Positions 1-8,017 of a stretch of 64,000 nt of DNA are shown here, piece after piece (position 1 is the stretch's first letter; the number at the start of each line of letters is the position of its first letter). This DNA is from Pseudomonadota bacterium (GTDB taxonomy: Bacteria; Desulfobacterota; Desulfarculia; Desulfarculales; Desulfarculaceae), in NCBI GenBank assembly GCA_018896025.1, contig JAHIND010000001.1, positions 32,621-96,620 of the forward strand, written 5' to 3'. Below the pieces are notes generated by a model. That model did no database searches and was not told where the DNA came from. It saw nothing but the letters and a program-made list of their open reading frames with translations. The translations under genes and the position numbers were made by a program.

Positions 1-58
1 AAGGCCGGGGCAAAAGCAAGGCTTCCTAGAAGCGCCGAAACCTATGATCGCGCGGCGG

Positions 59-90
59 GGCGGGGCCGAGAGGTCCGGCCCCGCCTTTTT
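59..90 (+). terminator. Rho-independent terminator of a gene left of the window
   Basis: A 10-bp GC-only stem (59-68 paired with 76-85) around a 7-nt loop is followed by five T residues at 86-90, the standard intrinsic-terminator layout. A plus-strand reading frame from the left edge stops at a TAG at 27-29 (last residues GRGKSKAS), so this probably ends the upstream gene. Only about nine codons of that gene would be visible and its identity cannot be judged. Confidence 0.8.
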
Positions 91-156
91 GCCCCATGTG
101 GCCGGTGGGGGTACACTTAGCCGAATTTTTTCCTGATTCCCCGATGGGAGCGCGGC

Positions 157-960
157 ATGGAAGCGGTTATTCCCTGGTTGGTCTTCGCGGCGGTGGGCGC
201 CTTCAGCGGCGTCCTGGCCGGACTGTTGGGCGTGGGCGGCGGCATCGTCATCGTCCCGGCGGTGGCCTTTTACCTGGAGGCGACCAACCTTGCGCCAGGC
301 AACGTCCTGCACATAGCCTTGGGCACCTCCCTGGCGGTGATCGTGTTCACCTCCATCAGTAGCTTTCGGGCCCACCACAAGCGCGGGGCGGTGGATTGGT
401 CCATCGTTCTGCGCATCAGCGGGGGCATCCTGGCCGGAACCTACCTGGGCTCCTGGGTGGCCGCCCAGCTTTCCACCCGCTTTTTGGCCGCCTTTTTCGT
501 GGTGTTCCTGTACCTGGTGGCCCTGCAGATGCTCCTGGAGGCCCGGCCCAAGCCCAGCCGCCACGTGCCCGGCTGGACCGGCACCAGCCTGGTGGGCCTG
601 TTCATCGGCGGTATCAGCGCCCTGGTGGGCATCGGCGGGGGATCGCTGAGCGTGCCTTTCATGACCTGGTGCAACCTGCCCATCCACCGGGCCATCGGCA
701 CCTCGGCGGCCATCGGGCTGCCCATCGCCCTGGCCGGGGCGGCGGGCTACATCGTCAACGGCTGGGGAGAGCCCGGCCTGCCCGCCCACAGCCTGGGCTT
801 CGTGTATCTGCCCGCCCTGGTGGGCATCGCCGTGGTCAGCGTGTTCTTCGCGCCCCTGGGGGCCCACCTGGCCCACCGCCTGCCCACCGGCCCGCTCAAG
901 AAGATATTCGCCGCCTTCCTGATCCTGGTGGCCACCAAGATGCTCCTGGGCCTGTTCTAG
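157..960 (+). CDS. TauE/SafE family sulfite exporter-like permease
   Basis: This 267-residue integral membrane protein has about eight hydrophobic segments in two homologous halves. Each half carries the glycine-rich family signature: GVGGGI near residue 25 and GIGGGS near residue 155. TauE/SafE proteins are thought to export small sulfur-containing or organic anions, but the substrate here cannot be read from sequence. The start ATG follows GGGAG at a 7-nt spacing. It converges on the cation antiporter with a gap of only 24 bp. In a sulfur-metabolising anaerobe a role in sulfite or sulfonate export is plausible but inferred. Confidence 0.85.
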   Translation: MEAVIPWLVFAAVGAFSGVLAGLLGVGGGIVIVPAVAFYLEATNLAPGNVLHIALGTSLAVIVFTSISSFRAHHKRGAVDWSIVLRISGGILAGTYLGSWVAAQLSTRFLAAFFVVFLYLVALQMLLEARPKPSRHVPGWTGTSLVGLFIGGISALVGIGGGSLSVPFMTWCNLPIHRAIGTSAAIGLPIALAGAAGYIVNGWGEPGLPAHSLGFVYLPALVGIAVVSVFFAPLGAHLAHRLPTGPLKKIFAAFLILVATKMLLGLF

Positions 961-984
961 ACGGTTTTCGACCGGAGCGGGGGC

Positions 985-2025
985 CTAACCCAGATTAAGG
1001 CCGTATTGCAGGCCCAGATAGACCAGATATATGCCCAGGATCCAGACTCCCTGCCAGCGCTTGAACCAGCCGTCGGTGTTCATGCGGATGAACAGGCGGA
1101 AGGAGTAGAGGATCAACAGCATGGCCGGGAAGTGGAAGCTGTAGAAGTTGGGCGGCACGGTCAGCGGCCGGGCAAAGGCCGCCGCGCCGATTACGAACAG
1201 GCAGTTGAGCACGTCGGCCCCCACCACGTTGCCCACCATGATCTGGGGCTGGCGCTTCTTCACCGAACTGATGGCGGTCATCAGCTCGGGCAGGCTGGTG
1301 CCAAAGGCCACCAGGGTGGCGGCGATGACGTCCTGGGGCACCCCCAGGCGGGAAGCGCCCTCGGCGGCCACGGGCACCAGCACCCGGCTGCCCACGATCA
1401 CCCCCACCAGGCCCAGCAGGGTGAAGCCCAAGGCCTTGCCCAGGCCCCATAGCGGCTCGTCCTCCTCGGCCTCGTCCACCAGGCCGCTTTGGCGGGCCCA
1501 GCGGTAGGACAGGTACAGGTAGCCCACCAACAGCAGCAGGAAAAAAGCCCCCACCCCTCGGCCCAAGACCGGCGCGCCGGGGTTGAGCCACAGGGCGATG
1601 AGCGCCACCAGCACCAACAGGGTGGCCGCGCCCACCTGCACCCAGCCGGTGCGGTTGAGGATATAGCGGCGCACCGGCACCCGGCTGATGATGCACATGA
1701 GCCCGAAGATGAGCCCGGTGTCGCAGATGATGGAGCCCACGCCGTTGCCCAGGGCCAGGCCGGGGTTGCCGGTCCAGGCGGCCATGACGCTCACGAACAT
1801 CTCGGGGGTGGTGGTGCCCAGGCTGATGATGGTGGCCCCGATGACGATGCGGGGCAGGCCGGTGCGCCGGGCCAGGGCCACCGCGCCGTCCACCATGAGG
1901 TCCGCCCCCTTGGACAGCACCACGATGCAGGCCACCAGCAGCAAGAGCAGGCCCCACATGGGCATGCCTGCCACCATTTGGTGCAGCACTTGGTCGCTGG
2001 TCAGGTAGTGCAGTACTTCGCGCAA
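985..2025 (-). CDS. Calcium/sodium antiporter, CaxA/YrbG family
   Basis: This is a member of the cation/Ca2+ exchanger superfamily in the inner membrane, swapping Ca2+ for Na+ or H+. Two inverted alpha-repeat motifs are visible: GTTTPEMFVS near residue 70 and GTSLPELMTA near residue 240, each with the ion-coordinating Glu. Each is followed by a GN-x-V-G segment. About ten membrane helices are predicted by eye over 346 residues, a normal length. The longest frame starts with TTG at 2025. An ATG at 1977, just before the first helix, is an alternative with no better ribosome-binding site, so the N-terminus is uncertain. Confidence 0.85.
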   Translation of the reverse strand: MREVLHYLTSDQVLHQMVAGMPMWGLLLLLVACIVVLSKGADLMVDGAVALARRTGLPRIVIGATIISLGTTTPEMFVSVMAAWTGNPGLALGNGVGSIICDTGLIFGLMCIISRVPVRRYILNRTGWVQVGAATLLVLVALIALWLNPGAPVLGRGVGAFFLLLLVGYLYLSYRWARQSGLVDEAEEDEPLWGLGKALGFTLLGLVGVIVGSRVLVPVAAEGASRLGVPQDVIAATLVAFGTSLPELMTAISSVKKRQPQIMVGNVVGADVLNCLFVIGAAAFARPLTVPPNFYSFHFPAMLLILYSFRLFIRMNTDGWFKRWQGVWILGIYLVYLGLQYGLNLG

Positions 2026-2143
2026 GGTCTTATCCGCCGCCTTTCACCGGGATAGGGTCCGGGCCCAAAGCCCAGGTGGCAGCTTACCATGACCGGGGGG
2101 CCCAGCCAAAAAATGCGGCGGGTTTTCGGGATGAATGTGCGGA

Positions 2144-2482
2144 CTAATCCTCGGGCGGGCAGCGCTCCCAGCCCTGCACCTGGAGGCAGGATTCCATGGT
2201 CCAGGCGGTGGGCCCTTTCTCAAAGGACTTGCCCAGGGAGTCCTTCAGGTATTGCTGGCGCTGCTTGACCTTTTGCGTGCACTGCTTGATGGCCTTGTCC
2301 AACTCCACCTGGCCCTGGGGAACCCAGCGGTAGCACCAACCCTCGCTCTGGTATTCAAAACTGCGGGGATCGGGGCTGTCCAGGCCGCTGGTGTCGCTGC
2401 CGCCGCAGGCGCTCAGGGAAAGGACCAGCAGGGCCGCAATAAGGGCTGCTAGAAAAACGCGATGGTTTAGGCTGCGCGACAT
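2144..2482 (-). CDS. Small cysteine-containing lipoprotein of unknown function
   Basis: This 112-residue protein has a short basic N-terminus, a hydrophobic stretch (AALIAALLVLSL) and a lipobox ending LSAC near residue 25, so it should be a lipid-anchored periplasmic protein. The mature part holds four further cysteines and a hydrophilic helical middle (QCTQKVKQRQQYLKD). I do not recognise the family. The ATG at 2482 was chosen because it places the signal peptide at the very N-terminus; the frame is open upstream and a TTG at 2494 lies closer to a GGGAGG sequence. It stands alone between the antiporter and yjbQ. Confidence 0.6.
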   Translation of the reverse strand: MSRSLNHRVFLAALIAALLVLSLSACGGSDTSGLDSPDPRSFEYQSEGWCYRWVPQGQVELDKAIKQCTQKVKQRQQYLKDSLGKSFEKGPTAWTMESCLQVQGWERCPPED

Positions 2483-2593
2483 GGCTGGGGTCAACCTACC
2501 TCCCGGCAAATGAATGGGGCCCGGCAACCACCTTGCCCCATGTTTGAAAAGTACCACAAAACCACACCTGCTAGCCATGCATCGCGGCGGGCC

Positions 2594-3010
2594 CTATTCC
2601 CCGATGATCTTTATCAGCACCCGCTTGGGGCGGCGGCCGTCGAACTCGCCGTAGAAGACCTGCTCCCAGGTGCCCAGGTCCAGGCGTCCGCCGGTGATGG
2701 CCACCACCACCTCCCGGCCCATGATCTGCCGCTTCATGTGGGCGTCGGCGTTGTCTTCGCCCCGGTTGTGGCGGTATTGCTCTACCGGGGCGTGGGGGGC
2801 CAGCTTTTCCAGCCACACCTCATAGTCGTGGTGCAGGCCGTTCTCGTCGTCGTTGATGAACACGCTGGCGGTGATGTGCATGGCGTTGACCAGCACCAGG
2901 CCCTCCTGGACCCCGCTGGCGGCGACGGCTTGCTCAACTTCCGGGGTTATGTTGATGAAGGCCCGTCGGGTGGGCACTCGGAAGGTCAGCTCCTGGCGAT
3001 GGCTTTTCAT
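2594..3010 (-). CDS. YjbQ (UPF0047) family protein
   Basis: At 138 residues this matches the usual length of the small YjbQ/UPF0047 family, some members of which show weak thiamine-phosphate synthase activity; the physiological role is unsettled. Family hallmarks are visible: [14 protein letters not shown] near residue 65, the histidine-rich [14 protein letters not shown] near residue 95, and [15 protein letters not shown] near the C-terminus. The ATG is preceded by GGGGGAG about 6 nt upstream, which fixes the start. It is probably a cytoplasmic single-gene unit. Confidence 0.85.
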   Translation of the reverse strand: MKSHRQELTFRVPTRRAFINITPEVEQAVAASGVQEGLVLVNAMHITASVFINDDENGLHHDYEVWLEKLAPHAPVEQYRHNRGEDNADAHMKRQIMGREVVVAITGGRLDLGTWEQVFYGEFDGRRPKRVLIKIIGE

Positions 3011-3176
3011 GTTATCTCCCCCGGTGGGCTCTGGTTGATTTCATCCCCTACATTAAAACCCCGCCCCGGCGGCTGGGCAAGCCCCGCGCCCACGCAATAT
3101 TTTTTCTCCCCCAGGGCGGGAGCGTTATCATAAAAGAATGAAAAGCCCCATCAACCTCTCAGCGAGGGGAAAGCCT

Positions 3177-3653
3177 ATGCGACGCCCACGCTCCATTTTC
3201 ATCAAGGGCCTGGCCTGCTTGACCCTGGCCCTGATGCTGGCGGCGGCCGCCGGATGCGGCCAGGTATACCTGGACCCCGGACCCGACCCGGCCAAGGTGC
3301 GGGTGAAGCTCTGGGCCAAGGTGCCGGAAAAGCTAAAAAACCACCCCGGCGAGTGGATCTACTGGGATTGGAGCCTGCGCCTGGTGGTTCCCAAGGGGGC
3401 CTATCCCATGCTTAAGCCCACCGTGGCCCAGGATTTCTACACCATACCCAACACCAATCCCTTGGTGCGCGACACCACCTTCCTGGTGCCGCCGGGCAAG
3501 AACAAGTATTTGCTGGAGGTATACGGCTACGCCATCCGCCAGCGGGGCGAGCACTCCGGACCCAAGGTATTGACCGATCTAGTGGATTACATCGACCTGG
3601 ACCTGGCTCCGGGCGGCACCTACCTGCTGGAGCGCCGGGTGGGCGGCCAGTAG
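3177..3653 (+). CDS. Putative lipoprotein of unknown function
   Basis: This protein of 158 residues has a basic N-terminus, a hydrophobic core (GLACLTLALMLAAAA) and a lipobox-like AAGC, so it is predicted to be a periplasmic lipid-anchored protein. The mature domain has many Trp, Tyr and Pro residues and looks beta-rich (for example GEWIYWDWSLRLVVP); I do not recognise the family. The ATG at 3177 is chosen over the upstream in-frame ATG at 3138 because GAGGGGA lies 6 nt before it and because it gives a normal signal-peptide length. Its stop is 3 bp from the convergent ATPase gene. Confidence 0.65.
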   Translation: MRRPRSIFIKGLACLTLALMLAAAAGCGQVYLDPGPDPAKVRVKLWAKVPEKLKNHPGEWIYWDWSLRLVVPKGAYPMLKPTVAQDFYTIPNTNPLVRDTTFLVPPGKNKYLLEVYGYAIRQRGEHSGPKVLTDLVDYIDLDLAPGGTYLLERRVGGQ

Positions 3654-3656
3654 ATA

Positions 3657-4532
3657 TTAAGCTCTTGGCGGCGTGGGGCCGAACACCAGGTCCAACAGGG
3701 CGTTGATCTCTTCTTTGGAATCGGGCCAGTCGGCCACGGGCTCTGGGACCGATTTGGGCTTCAGATCACCGAGGCCTTGCCGGGGAGCGGCCAAGGCAGG
3801 AGCCTGCTCCGCTCGAGTCTGAACCTGCTTGCGTTGCGCCTGGAGCTTGGCGCCGGCCAGGCGGCGCATCTCCTTGGCGGCCTGATTGTCAAAGTAGTCT
3901 ATGTGCTCGTCATGGCGCGGGCCGTGGCGACGTTCGCCCGCGGGCGGCAGAGAGTCGCCGGGCGAAGCCAGGCGGCGGAAGCGGTGCAGGTTGTGTTTCA
4001 GGTTGGTGGCCCCCATGGCCTCCAAGGTGTGCAAGAACTCGGGCCGAGCCAACAGGAAAATGTTCAGCACCCTGGGGGAGAACTGGTCCTCGTTGCCCAG
4101 CAACTCGATCTCCTGGAGCATCTCCGGGCCCCAGTTCTGGGCGCTGTCGATGAGGATGAGGATCTTGCGGCCCTGGCGGCGATACTGCTGAATCTGCTCC
4201 CTGAGGTCCAGGAGGAAGCGGGCCTTGTACTGACAGGGCCCGTCCATGCCCAGGGCCTCGGAAATGCGGCGGAACAGGTCCATGGGGGTGGGGCACTGCT
4301 CGGCGCTCAGATGCACGCAGGTCACCTCTGGTCCCAGAGAGGCCTTCAACTCGTCCAGAAGCTGGGTCTTGCCCGAACCGGCCCGGCCCACCACCAAGGC
4401 CCAGCCCTCGCTCTGCTTGATGCTGTAGAGCAAGGTGGCCAGAGCTTCGCGGTGGCTGTCTTGCCTGATGTGCTCGGCTCGCGCCGTCGCCGGGTCGTTG
4501 AAACCGTCAAAAGATGTGCTGTGTGCGCTCAA
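3657..4532 (-). CDS. Orphan AAA ATPase, ExeA/TniB-like
   Basis: This 291-residue P-loop ATPase has Walker A GRAGSGKT near residue 50 and a hydrophobic Walker B strand ending in LILIDSAQN near residue 125. The opening (SHREALATLLYSIKQ) resembles ExeA-type ATPases of type II secretion and the TniB-like loaders of transposons. Unlike full ExeA it lacks a long peptidoglycan-binding C-terminus and instead ends in a Lys/Arg/Ala/Pro-rich tail. No secretion or transposition genes are nearby, so its partner is unknown. The start is TTG, with GAGGT about 8 nt upstream. Confidence 0.65.
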   Translation of the reverse strand: MSAHSTSFDGFNDPATARAEHIRQDSHREALATLLYSIKQSEGWALVVGRAGSGKTQLLDELKASLGPEVTCVHLSAEQCPTPMDLFRRISEALGMDGPCQYKARFLLDLREQIQQYRRQGRKILILIDSAQNWGPEMLQEIELLGNEDQFSPRVLNIFLLARPEFLHTLEAMGATNLKHNLHRFRRLASPGDSLPPAGERRHGPRHDEHIDYFDNQAAKEMRRLAGAKLQAQRKQVQTRAEQAPALAAPRQGLGDLKPKSVPEPVADWPDSKEEINALLDLVFGPTPPRA

Positions 4533-4618
4533 GGCAAGTACCTCAAAAACTTATGGGCCCCCGGCCACATATTTTGCAATGTGCCGTAGAGGTGGGCGCC
4601 CGGGTGCTAGTCTAGTTC

Positions 4619-4641
4619 TTAACTTATGTTTAATAAGTTAA
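4619..4641. promoter_or_regulatory. AT-rich 9-bp perfect inverted repeat, possible operator
   Basis: TTAACTTAT at 4619-4627 is followed after 5 nt by its exact complement ATAAGTTAA at 4633-4641. It lies about 87 bp upstream of the minus-strand ATPase start and 75 bp upstream of the -35 box of the kinase promoter. The symmetry and base composition fit a dimeric regulator site, but no regulator is identified. Confidence 0.4.
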
Positions 4642-4715
4642 CAACGAATCCCATTAAAGCAACCACCGAATGCAAACGCGGCTTGCCCGGCCTCGCGACC
4701 GGGGCACTCCAGTGC

Positions 4716-4744
4716 TTACCAGGCAGGACCTAGTGTCCTATAAT
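4716..4744 (+). promoter_or_regulatory. Candidate sigma-70 promoter of the PAS histidine kinase
   Basis: A -35 box TTACCA at 4716-4721 is separated by exactly 17 bp from a perfect -10 box TATAAT at 4739-4744. Transcription would begin near 4751, giving a leader of about 115 nt before the kinase ATG at 4867. Confidence 0.5.
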
Positions 4745-4866
4745 AAAAATTAGGGGGGAATAGCGGGCAGGCGACCCCATTGACATTATTCTAAAGCCTA
4801 TCAAGGAACTAAGACAAGAGGATAAAAGCAAGCGGCCATGCCAGGTTACCCGGAAGGAGGCACCCC

Positions 4867-6867
4867 ATGCCGGAGGACGAGGCCACAACCAGGGAGCTGC
4901 GCCGGGAGATTGAGCGCCTGCGAGCGAGCCTGCGCCAGGCCGGGAAGCGGCCCGGCGGCGGGACGGAGCCGCCGGCCGACCCCCAGGAGGCGGATTTCCA
5001 CACCCTGGCCCAGACCATGTCTGCGGCCATTTTCATCATCCAGGGCGATCATTTCCTCTACATGAACCCGGCCGGGGAGCGCCTGTGCGGCTACGCCAAG
5101 GAGGAGCTGAAGGCCCTGCCCTTCTGGCAGATAATCCATCCTGATTTTCGTGACTTGGTGCGCGAGCGCGGCCTGTCCCGCCAAAAGGGCGAGGAGGTCC
5201 CCGCCCGCTACGAGTTCAAGATTCTCACCAAGGACGGCCAGGAGCGCTGGGCCGACTTCACCGCCGGCATCATCCAGCACCAGGGCAAGCCGGCCATCCT
5301 GGGCACCGCCTTTGACATCACCGAGCAAAAGCAGGCCCAGGAGGAGATCAAGGACTCGCGCAAGCGCCTGGCCGACATCATCAATTTCCTGCCCGACTCC
5401 ACCTTCGCCATCAACCGCCGGGGCGAGGTGATCGTGTGGAACCGGGCCATCGAAGAGCTGACCGGCATCAAGGCCATCGATATCCTGGGCCGGGACGACT
5501 ACGAGCACGCCCTGCCCTTCTGGGGGGAGCGGCGGCCCATCTTGGCCGACCTGGCCATGGAGTGGGACCAGACCTTCGAGGACCGCTACCCCTACGTGCA
5601 CCGGGAGGGACACACCCTGCTAACCGAGGCCTTCGCGCCCAAGATACCGCCCAACGGGGCCCACCTTTGGGGCAAGGCCACCGCCCTGTTCGACTCCCAG
5701 GGCGAGATCGTGGGGGCCATAGAGACGGTGCGCGACATCACCAAGCGCCGGGCCATGGAAGAGGCCCTGCGCGCCTCGGCGGCCAAGCACCAGGCCCTGG
5801 TGCAGAGCCTGCCGGTGGGCATGATCTCGGTGGACCCGGAGTTCCGCATCACCGAGATCAACTCCCAGGGCGAGAAGATCCTGGGCTACAGCCAGGGGGA
5901 GGTGCTGGGACGCCCCTGCGGCGAGGTGCTCAGGGCCGAGGTCTGCGACGGCCAATGCCCCATCCGGGGGGCCCTGAGCCGGGGGGAGCCCACCGGGCCC
6001 ATCGACACCACCTTTATCAGCAAGGACGGCACCCGCAAGGCGGTTCGCCTGAGGGCCTCGGGACTCTACGACCAGAGGGGCAACCTGGTGGGCGGGGTGG
6101 AGATCTTCCAGGACATCACCGAGCTAAAGGCCCTGGAGCGCGAGCGGGCCAACCTGGTGAGCATGTTCGCCCACGACATGAAGAGCCCCCTGGTGGGCAT
6201 CCAGGGCTTCGCCCTGCGCCTGCTCAAGAAGGGCGAGCTGAGCGACGCGGAAAAGCAGCAGAAGTATCTGGAGATCATTCGCCGCGAGGCCGCGCAGCTG
6301 GAGAAGATTATCAACGACTTCCTGGACTTCACCCGCCTGGAGACCGGCAACCTGAAGCTCAACTTCAGCGCGGTGTACCTGGACAAGGAGTTCCTGGAGC
6401 TGTTGGAGGTCTTCCAGGCCCGCTTCGACCAGGAAGGTGTGGCTCTGAGCATGCTGGGCACCGAGAGCCTGCCGGTGATCCAGGGCGACGCGCACAACCT
6501 GCGCCGGGCCTTCACCAACCTTTTGGACAACGCTCTCAAGTACTCCTCGCAAGGCACTCAGGTGCGCATCGAGGCCGAGGCGGTGGGCGATACGGTGGTG
6601 CTGCGCTTCATCGACCAGGGGGCGGGCATCACCCCCGAGGAGTTGCCCTATATCTTCGACATGTTCTTCCGGGCGGCCAGCCACGGCAAACAGCCGGGGC
6701 ACGGCCTGGGCCTGGCCGGGGTGGAGGCCATCATCAAGGGCCACGGCGGCCAGGTGCTGGTGAGCAGCGAGGTGGGCAAGGGCTCGGTGTTCAGCGTGAT
6801 GCTGCCGGTGAGCCAGCCCGAGGCCGAACCGGCAGCGCCGCCGGGACCGGAAAAGAGCCTGGTCTAG
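4867..6867 (+). CDS. Cytosolic triple-PAS sensor histidine kinase
   Basis: This 666-residue sensor kinase has no membrane segment or signal peptide. Three PAS domains follow one another at about 40-160, 165-298 and 300-420; the first two end in the PAC-like DITEQK and DITKRR. The third contains a Cys pair (CDGQCPI) that could bind metal or sense redox state. The dimerisation domain has FAHDMKSP with the phosphoacceptor His near 436. The ATPase domain shows the N box NLLDNALKYS, G1 DQGAGI and G2 GHGLGLAG. AAGGAGG lies 6 nt before the ATG. No response regulator gene is adjacent, so it is an orphan kinase. Confidence 0.85.
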   Translation: MPEDEATTRELRREIERLRASLRQAGKRPGGGTEPPADPQEADFHTLAQTMSAAIFIIQGDHFLYMNPAGERLCGYAKEELKALPFWQIIHPDFRDLVRERGLSRQKGEEVPARYEFKILTKDGQERWADFTAGIIQHQGKPAILGTAFDITEQKQAQEEIKDSRKRLADIINFLPDSTFAINRRGEVIVWNRAIEELTGIKAIDILGRDDYEHALPFWGERRPILADLAMEWDQTFEDRYPYVHREGHTLLTEAFAPKIPPNGAHLWGKATALFDSQGEIVGAIETVRDITKRRAMEEALRASAAKHQALVQSLPVGMISVDPEFRITEINSQGEKILGYSQGEVLGRPCGEVLRAEVCDGQCPIRGALSRGEPTGPIDTTFISKDGTRKAVRLRASGLYDQRGNLVGGVEIFQDITELKALERERANLVSMFAHDMKSPLVGIQGFALRLLKKGELSDAEKQQKYLEIIRREAAQLEKIINDFLDFTRLETGNLKLNFSAVYLDKEFLELLEVFQARFDQEGVALSMLGTESLPVIQGDAHNLRRAFTNLLDNALKYSSQGTQVRIEAEAVGDTVVLRFIDQGAGITPEELPYIFDMFFRAASHGKQPGHGLGLAGVEAIIKGHGGQVLVSSEVGKGSVFSVMLPVSQPEAEPAAPPGPEKSLV

Positions 6868-6976
6868 GTGCCGGCGGGCCGGTGATGAGTCTGGAGCCCC
6901 ATAGGCAACAACACCCCACATCGTCCAGCGTAAACGGTATCGGCTGATCGGTCTTCAACCGCCCCACTCGCCGATA

Positions 6977-7097
6977 CCGGCACAGCCAGGCGGTGTAGGG
7001 CAAGGCCTCGGGCGAGCGAGACCCGCGGGCGTATTCTTACATACGCCGAGGAGGCGAGCGATGCCCACAATCCAGCAACGCCCCGCCTGGCGAAGCC
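6977..7097 (+). repeat. Long-hairpin intergenic repeat, copy 1
   Basis: This 121-bp element starts CCGGCACAGCC and ends GGCGAAGCC, so its outer arms are imperfect inverted repeats. The apical hairpin is GGCGTAT / ATACGCC around TCTTAC. It is nearly identical to copy 2, five bases downstream, except for a diverged stretch before the right arm. It lies between convergent genes. Confidence 0.8.
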
Positions 7098-7102
7098 AAC
7101 TA

Positions 7103-7225
7103 CCGGCACAGCCAGGCGGTGTAGGGCAAGGCGTCGGGCGAGCGAGACCCCGCAGGCGTATTCTTACATACGCCGAGGAGGCGAGCGATGCCCGCAACGC
7201 AGCCATGCACCGCCTGGCGAAGCCG
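7103..7225 (+). repeat. Long-hairpin intergenic repeat, copy 2
   Basis: This 123-bp tandem neighbour of copy 1 has the same apical stem and loop and a middle stem CGGG / CCCG that is fully paired (copy 1 has one mismatch there). Its right arm ends GGCGAAGCCG, 7 bp before the stop codon of the minus-strand solute-binding gene. Confidence 0.8.
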
Positions 7226-7231
7226 CCCAGG

Positions 7232-8017
7232 TTAGGGGAGGTAGCGCTCCCTAAGCCTCTGCATCTCCGAGCCGGCCATCAGGGCCAGGCCCTTGTTGAT
7301 GATGGACAAAAGCTCAGCGTTGCCTTTTTTCACCGGCATGGCCAGGTCGTTGCGCTCCACCACCGCGTTGCCTTGGGCCCAGGAGATGTCGGCCCCCAGC
7401 TTCAAGCGGTTGCGCCAGTAGAGCATCACCGGGTCGTCCATGACCACGGCCTGGACCTGATTTTGCGCCAAAGCCTCAACGCAGGCCTTGTAGCTGTCAA
7501 AAAGCACCGGGGTGATGTTGTTCTTGAGCAGAATCGCCGCCCCGGAGTCGTCCTTGACCGCCCCCACCTTGATGCGGGAAAGGTCTTCCATGCCGCGCAC
7601 TCCCCGGGCCCGGCTGGTCACGAAAATGGCTGCGGTCACCGGGTAAAATGGTTCGCTGAAATCCAGGGTCTTTTTGCGCGCGCCCAGGGGGAACATGCCG
7701 GTGCTGGAGTCCAGGGCCCCGGAGTTCAGGCGCTCCAGTTCCACGTCGTCGTTGAGGGCCTCGAAGCGCACCTCAAAGCCCAGCTTCTTGGCCATGGCCC
7801 GCCACAGGCCCGCGCAGATGCCATCGGCCTGGCCGTCCGCCCCCACAAAGGAGAAGGGGTGGTAGGTGAGGTCGGCCCCCACCAGCACCGGGCCGTGCTC
7901 CTTGAGCCAGGCCCGCTCATTACTGGTGAGCGGGTCCTGCTTGTCCAGGCTGCCGCAGGCGGCGGCCAGCAGCGCCAGGCAAGATAGGGCCAGCAGCGCC
8001 CAACCGATTTTTTTCAT
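7232..8017 (-). CDS. Family 3 extracellular solute-binding lipoprotein
   Basis: This 261-residue protein has a lipoprotein signal (hydrophobic stretch, then LLAAAC near residue 20) and the two-lobed bacterial family 3 fold: LVGADLTYHPFSF, then FEVRFEALNDD, then MFPLGARKKTLDFSEPFY and later VKKGNAELLSIINKGL. Such proteins capture amino acids or similar small polar ligands in the periplasm or act as sensor inputs. No permease or ATPase gene is adjacent. The ATG at 8017 shares its A with the TGA of korB (TGATG), so it is translationally coupled to the oxidoreductase genes. The TTG at 8023 that would extend it is less likely. Confidence 0.8.
   Translation of the reverse strand: MKKIGWALLALSCLALLAAACGSLDKQDPLTSNERAWLKEHGPVLVGADLTYHPFSFVGADGQADGICAGLWRAMAKKLGFEVRFEALNDDVELERLNSGALDSSTGMFPLGARKKTLDFSEPFYPVTAAIFVTSRARGVRGMEDLSRIKVGAVKDDSGAAILLKNNITPVLFDSYKACVEALAQNQVQAVVMDDPVMLYWRNRLKLGADISWAQGNAVVERNDLAMPVKKGNAELLSIINKGLALMAGSEMQRLRERYLP

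Larger units (their letters stand above)
4533..4866. other. Divergent intergenic region with AT-rich island
   Basis: This 334-bp spacer separates the divergently transcribed ATPase and histidine-kinase genes. Positions about 4610-4660 and 4735-4755 are strikingly AT-rich for this genome. It holds a 9-bp perfect inverted repeat (4619-4641) and a good sigma-70-type promoter (4716-4744), listed separately. I see no small gene in it. Confidence 0.6.
6868..7231. other. Convergent junction filled by two long-hairpin repeats
   Basis: This 364-bp space separates the 3' ends of the histidine kinase and the solute-binding lipoprotein gene. It contains a perfect 10-bp inverted repeat, CGGTATCGGC at 6935-6944 and GCCGATACCG at 6970-6979 with 25 nt between, which could end kinase transcription but has no T tract. 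After it come two nearly identical hairpin repeats (6977-7097 and 7103-7225). No other gene is seen. Confidence 0.7.

Noticed and set aside
6977..7225. Hairpin repeats as simple MITEs with target-site duplications
   Set aside because: Bases flanking the copies share no duplicated target, and paired substitutions and strict convergent placement are not typical of random insertion. Not fully excluded without a genome search.
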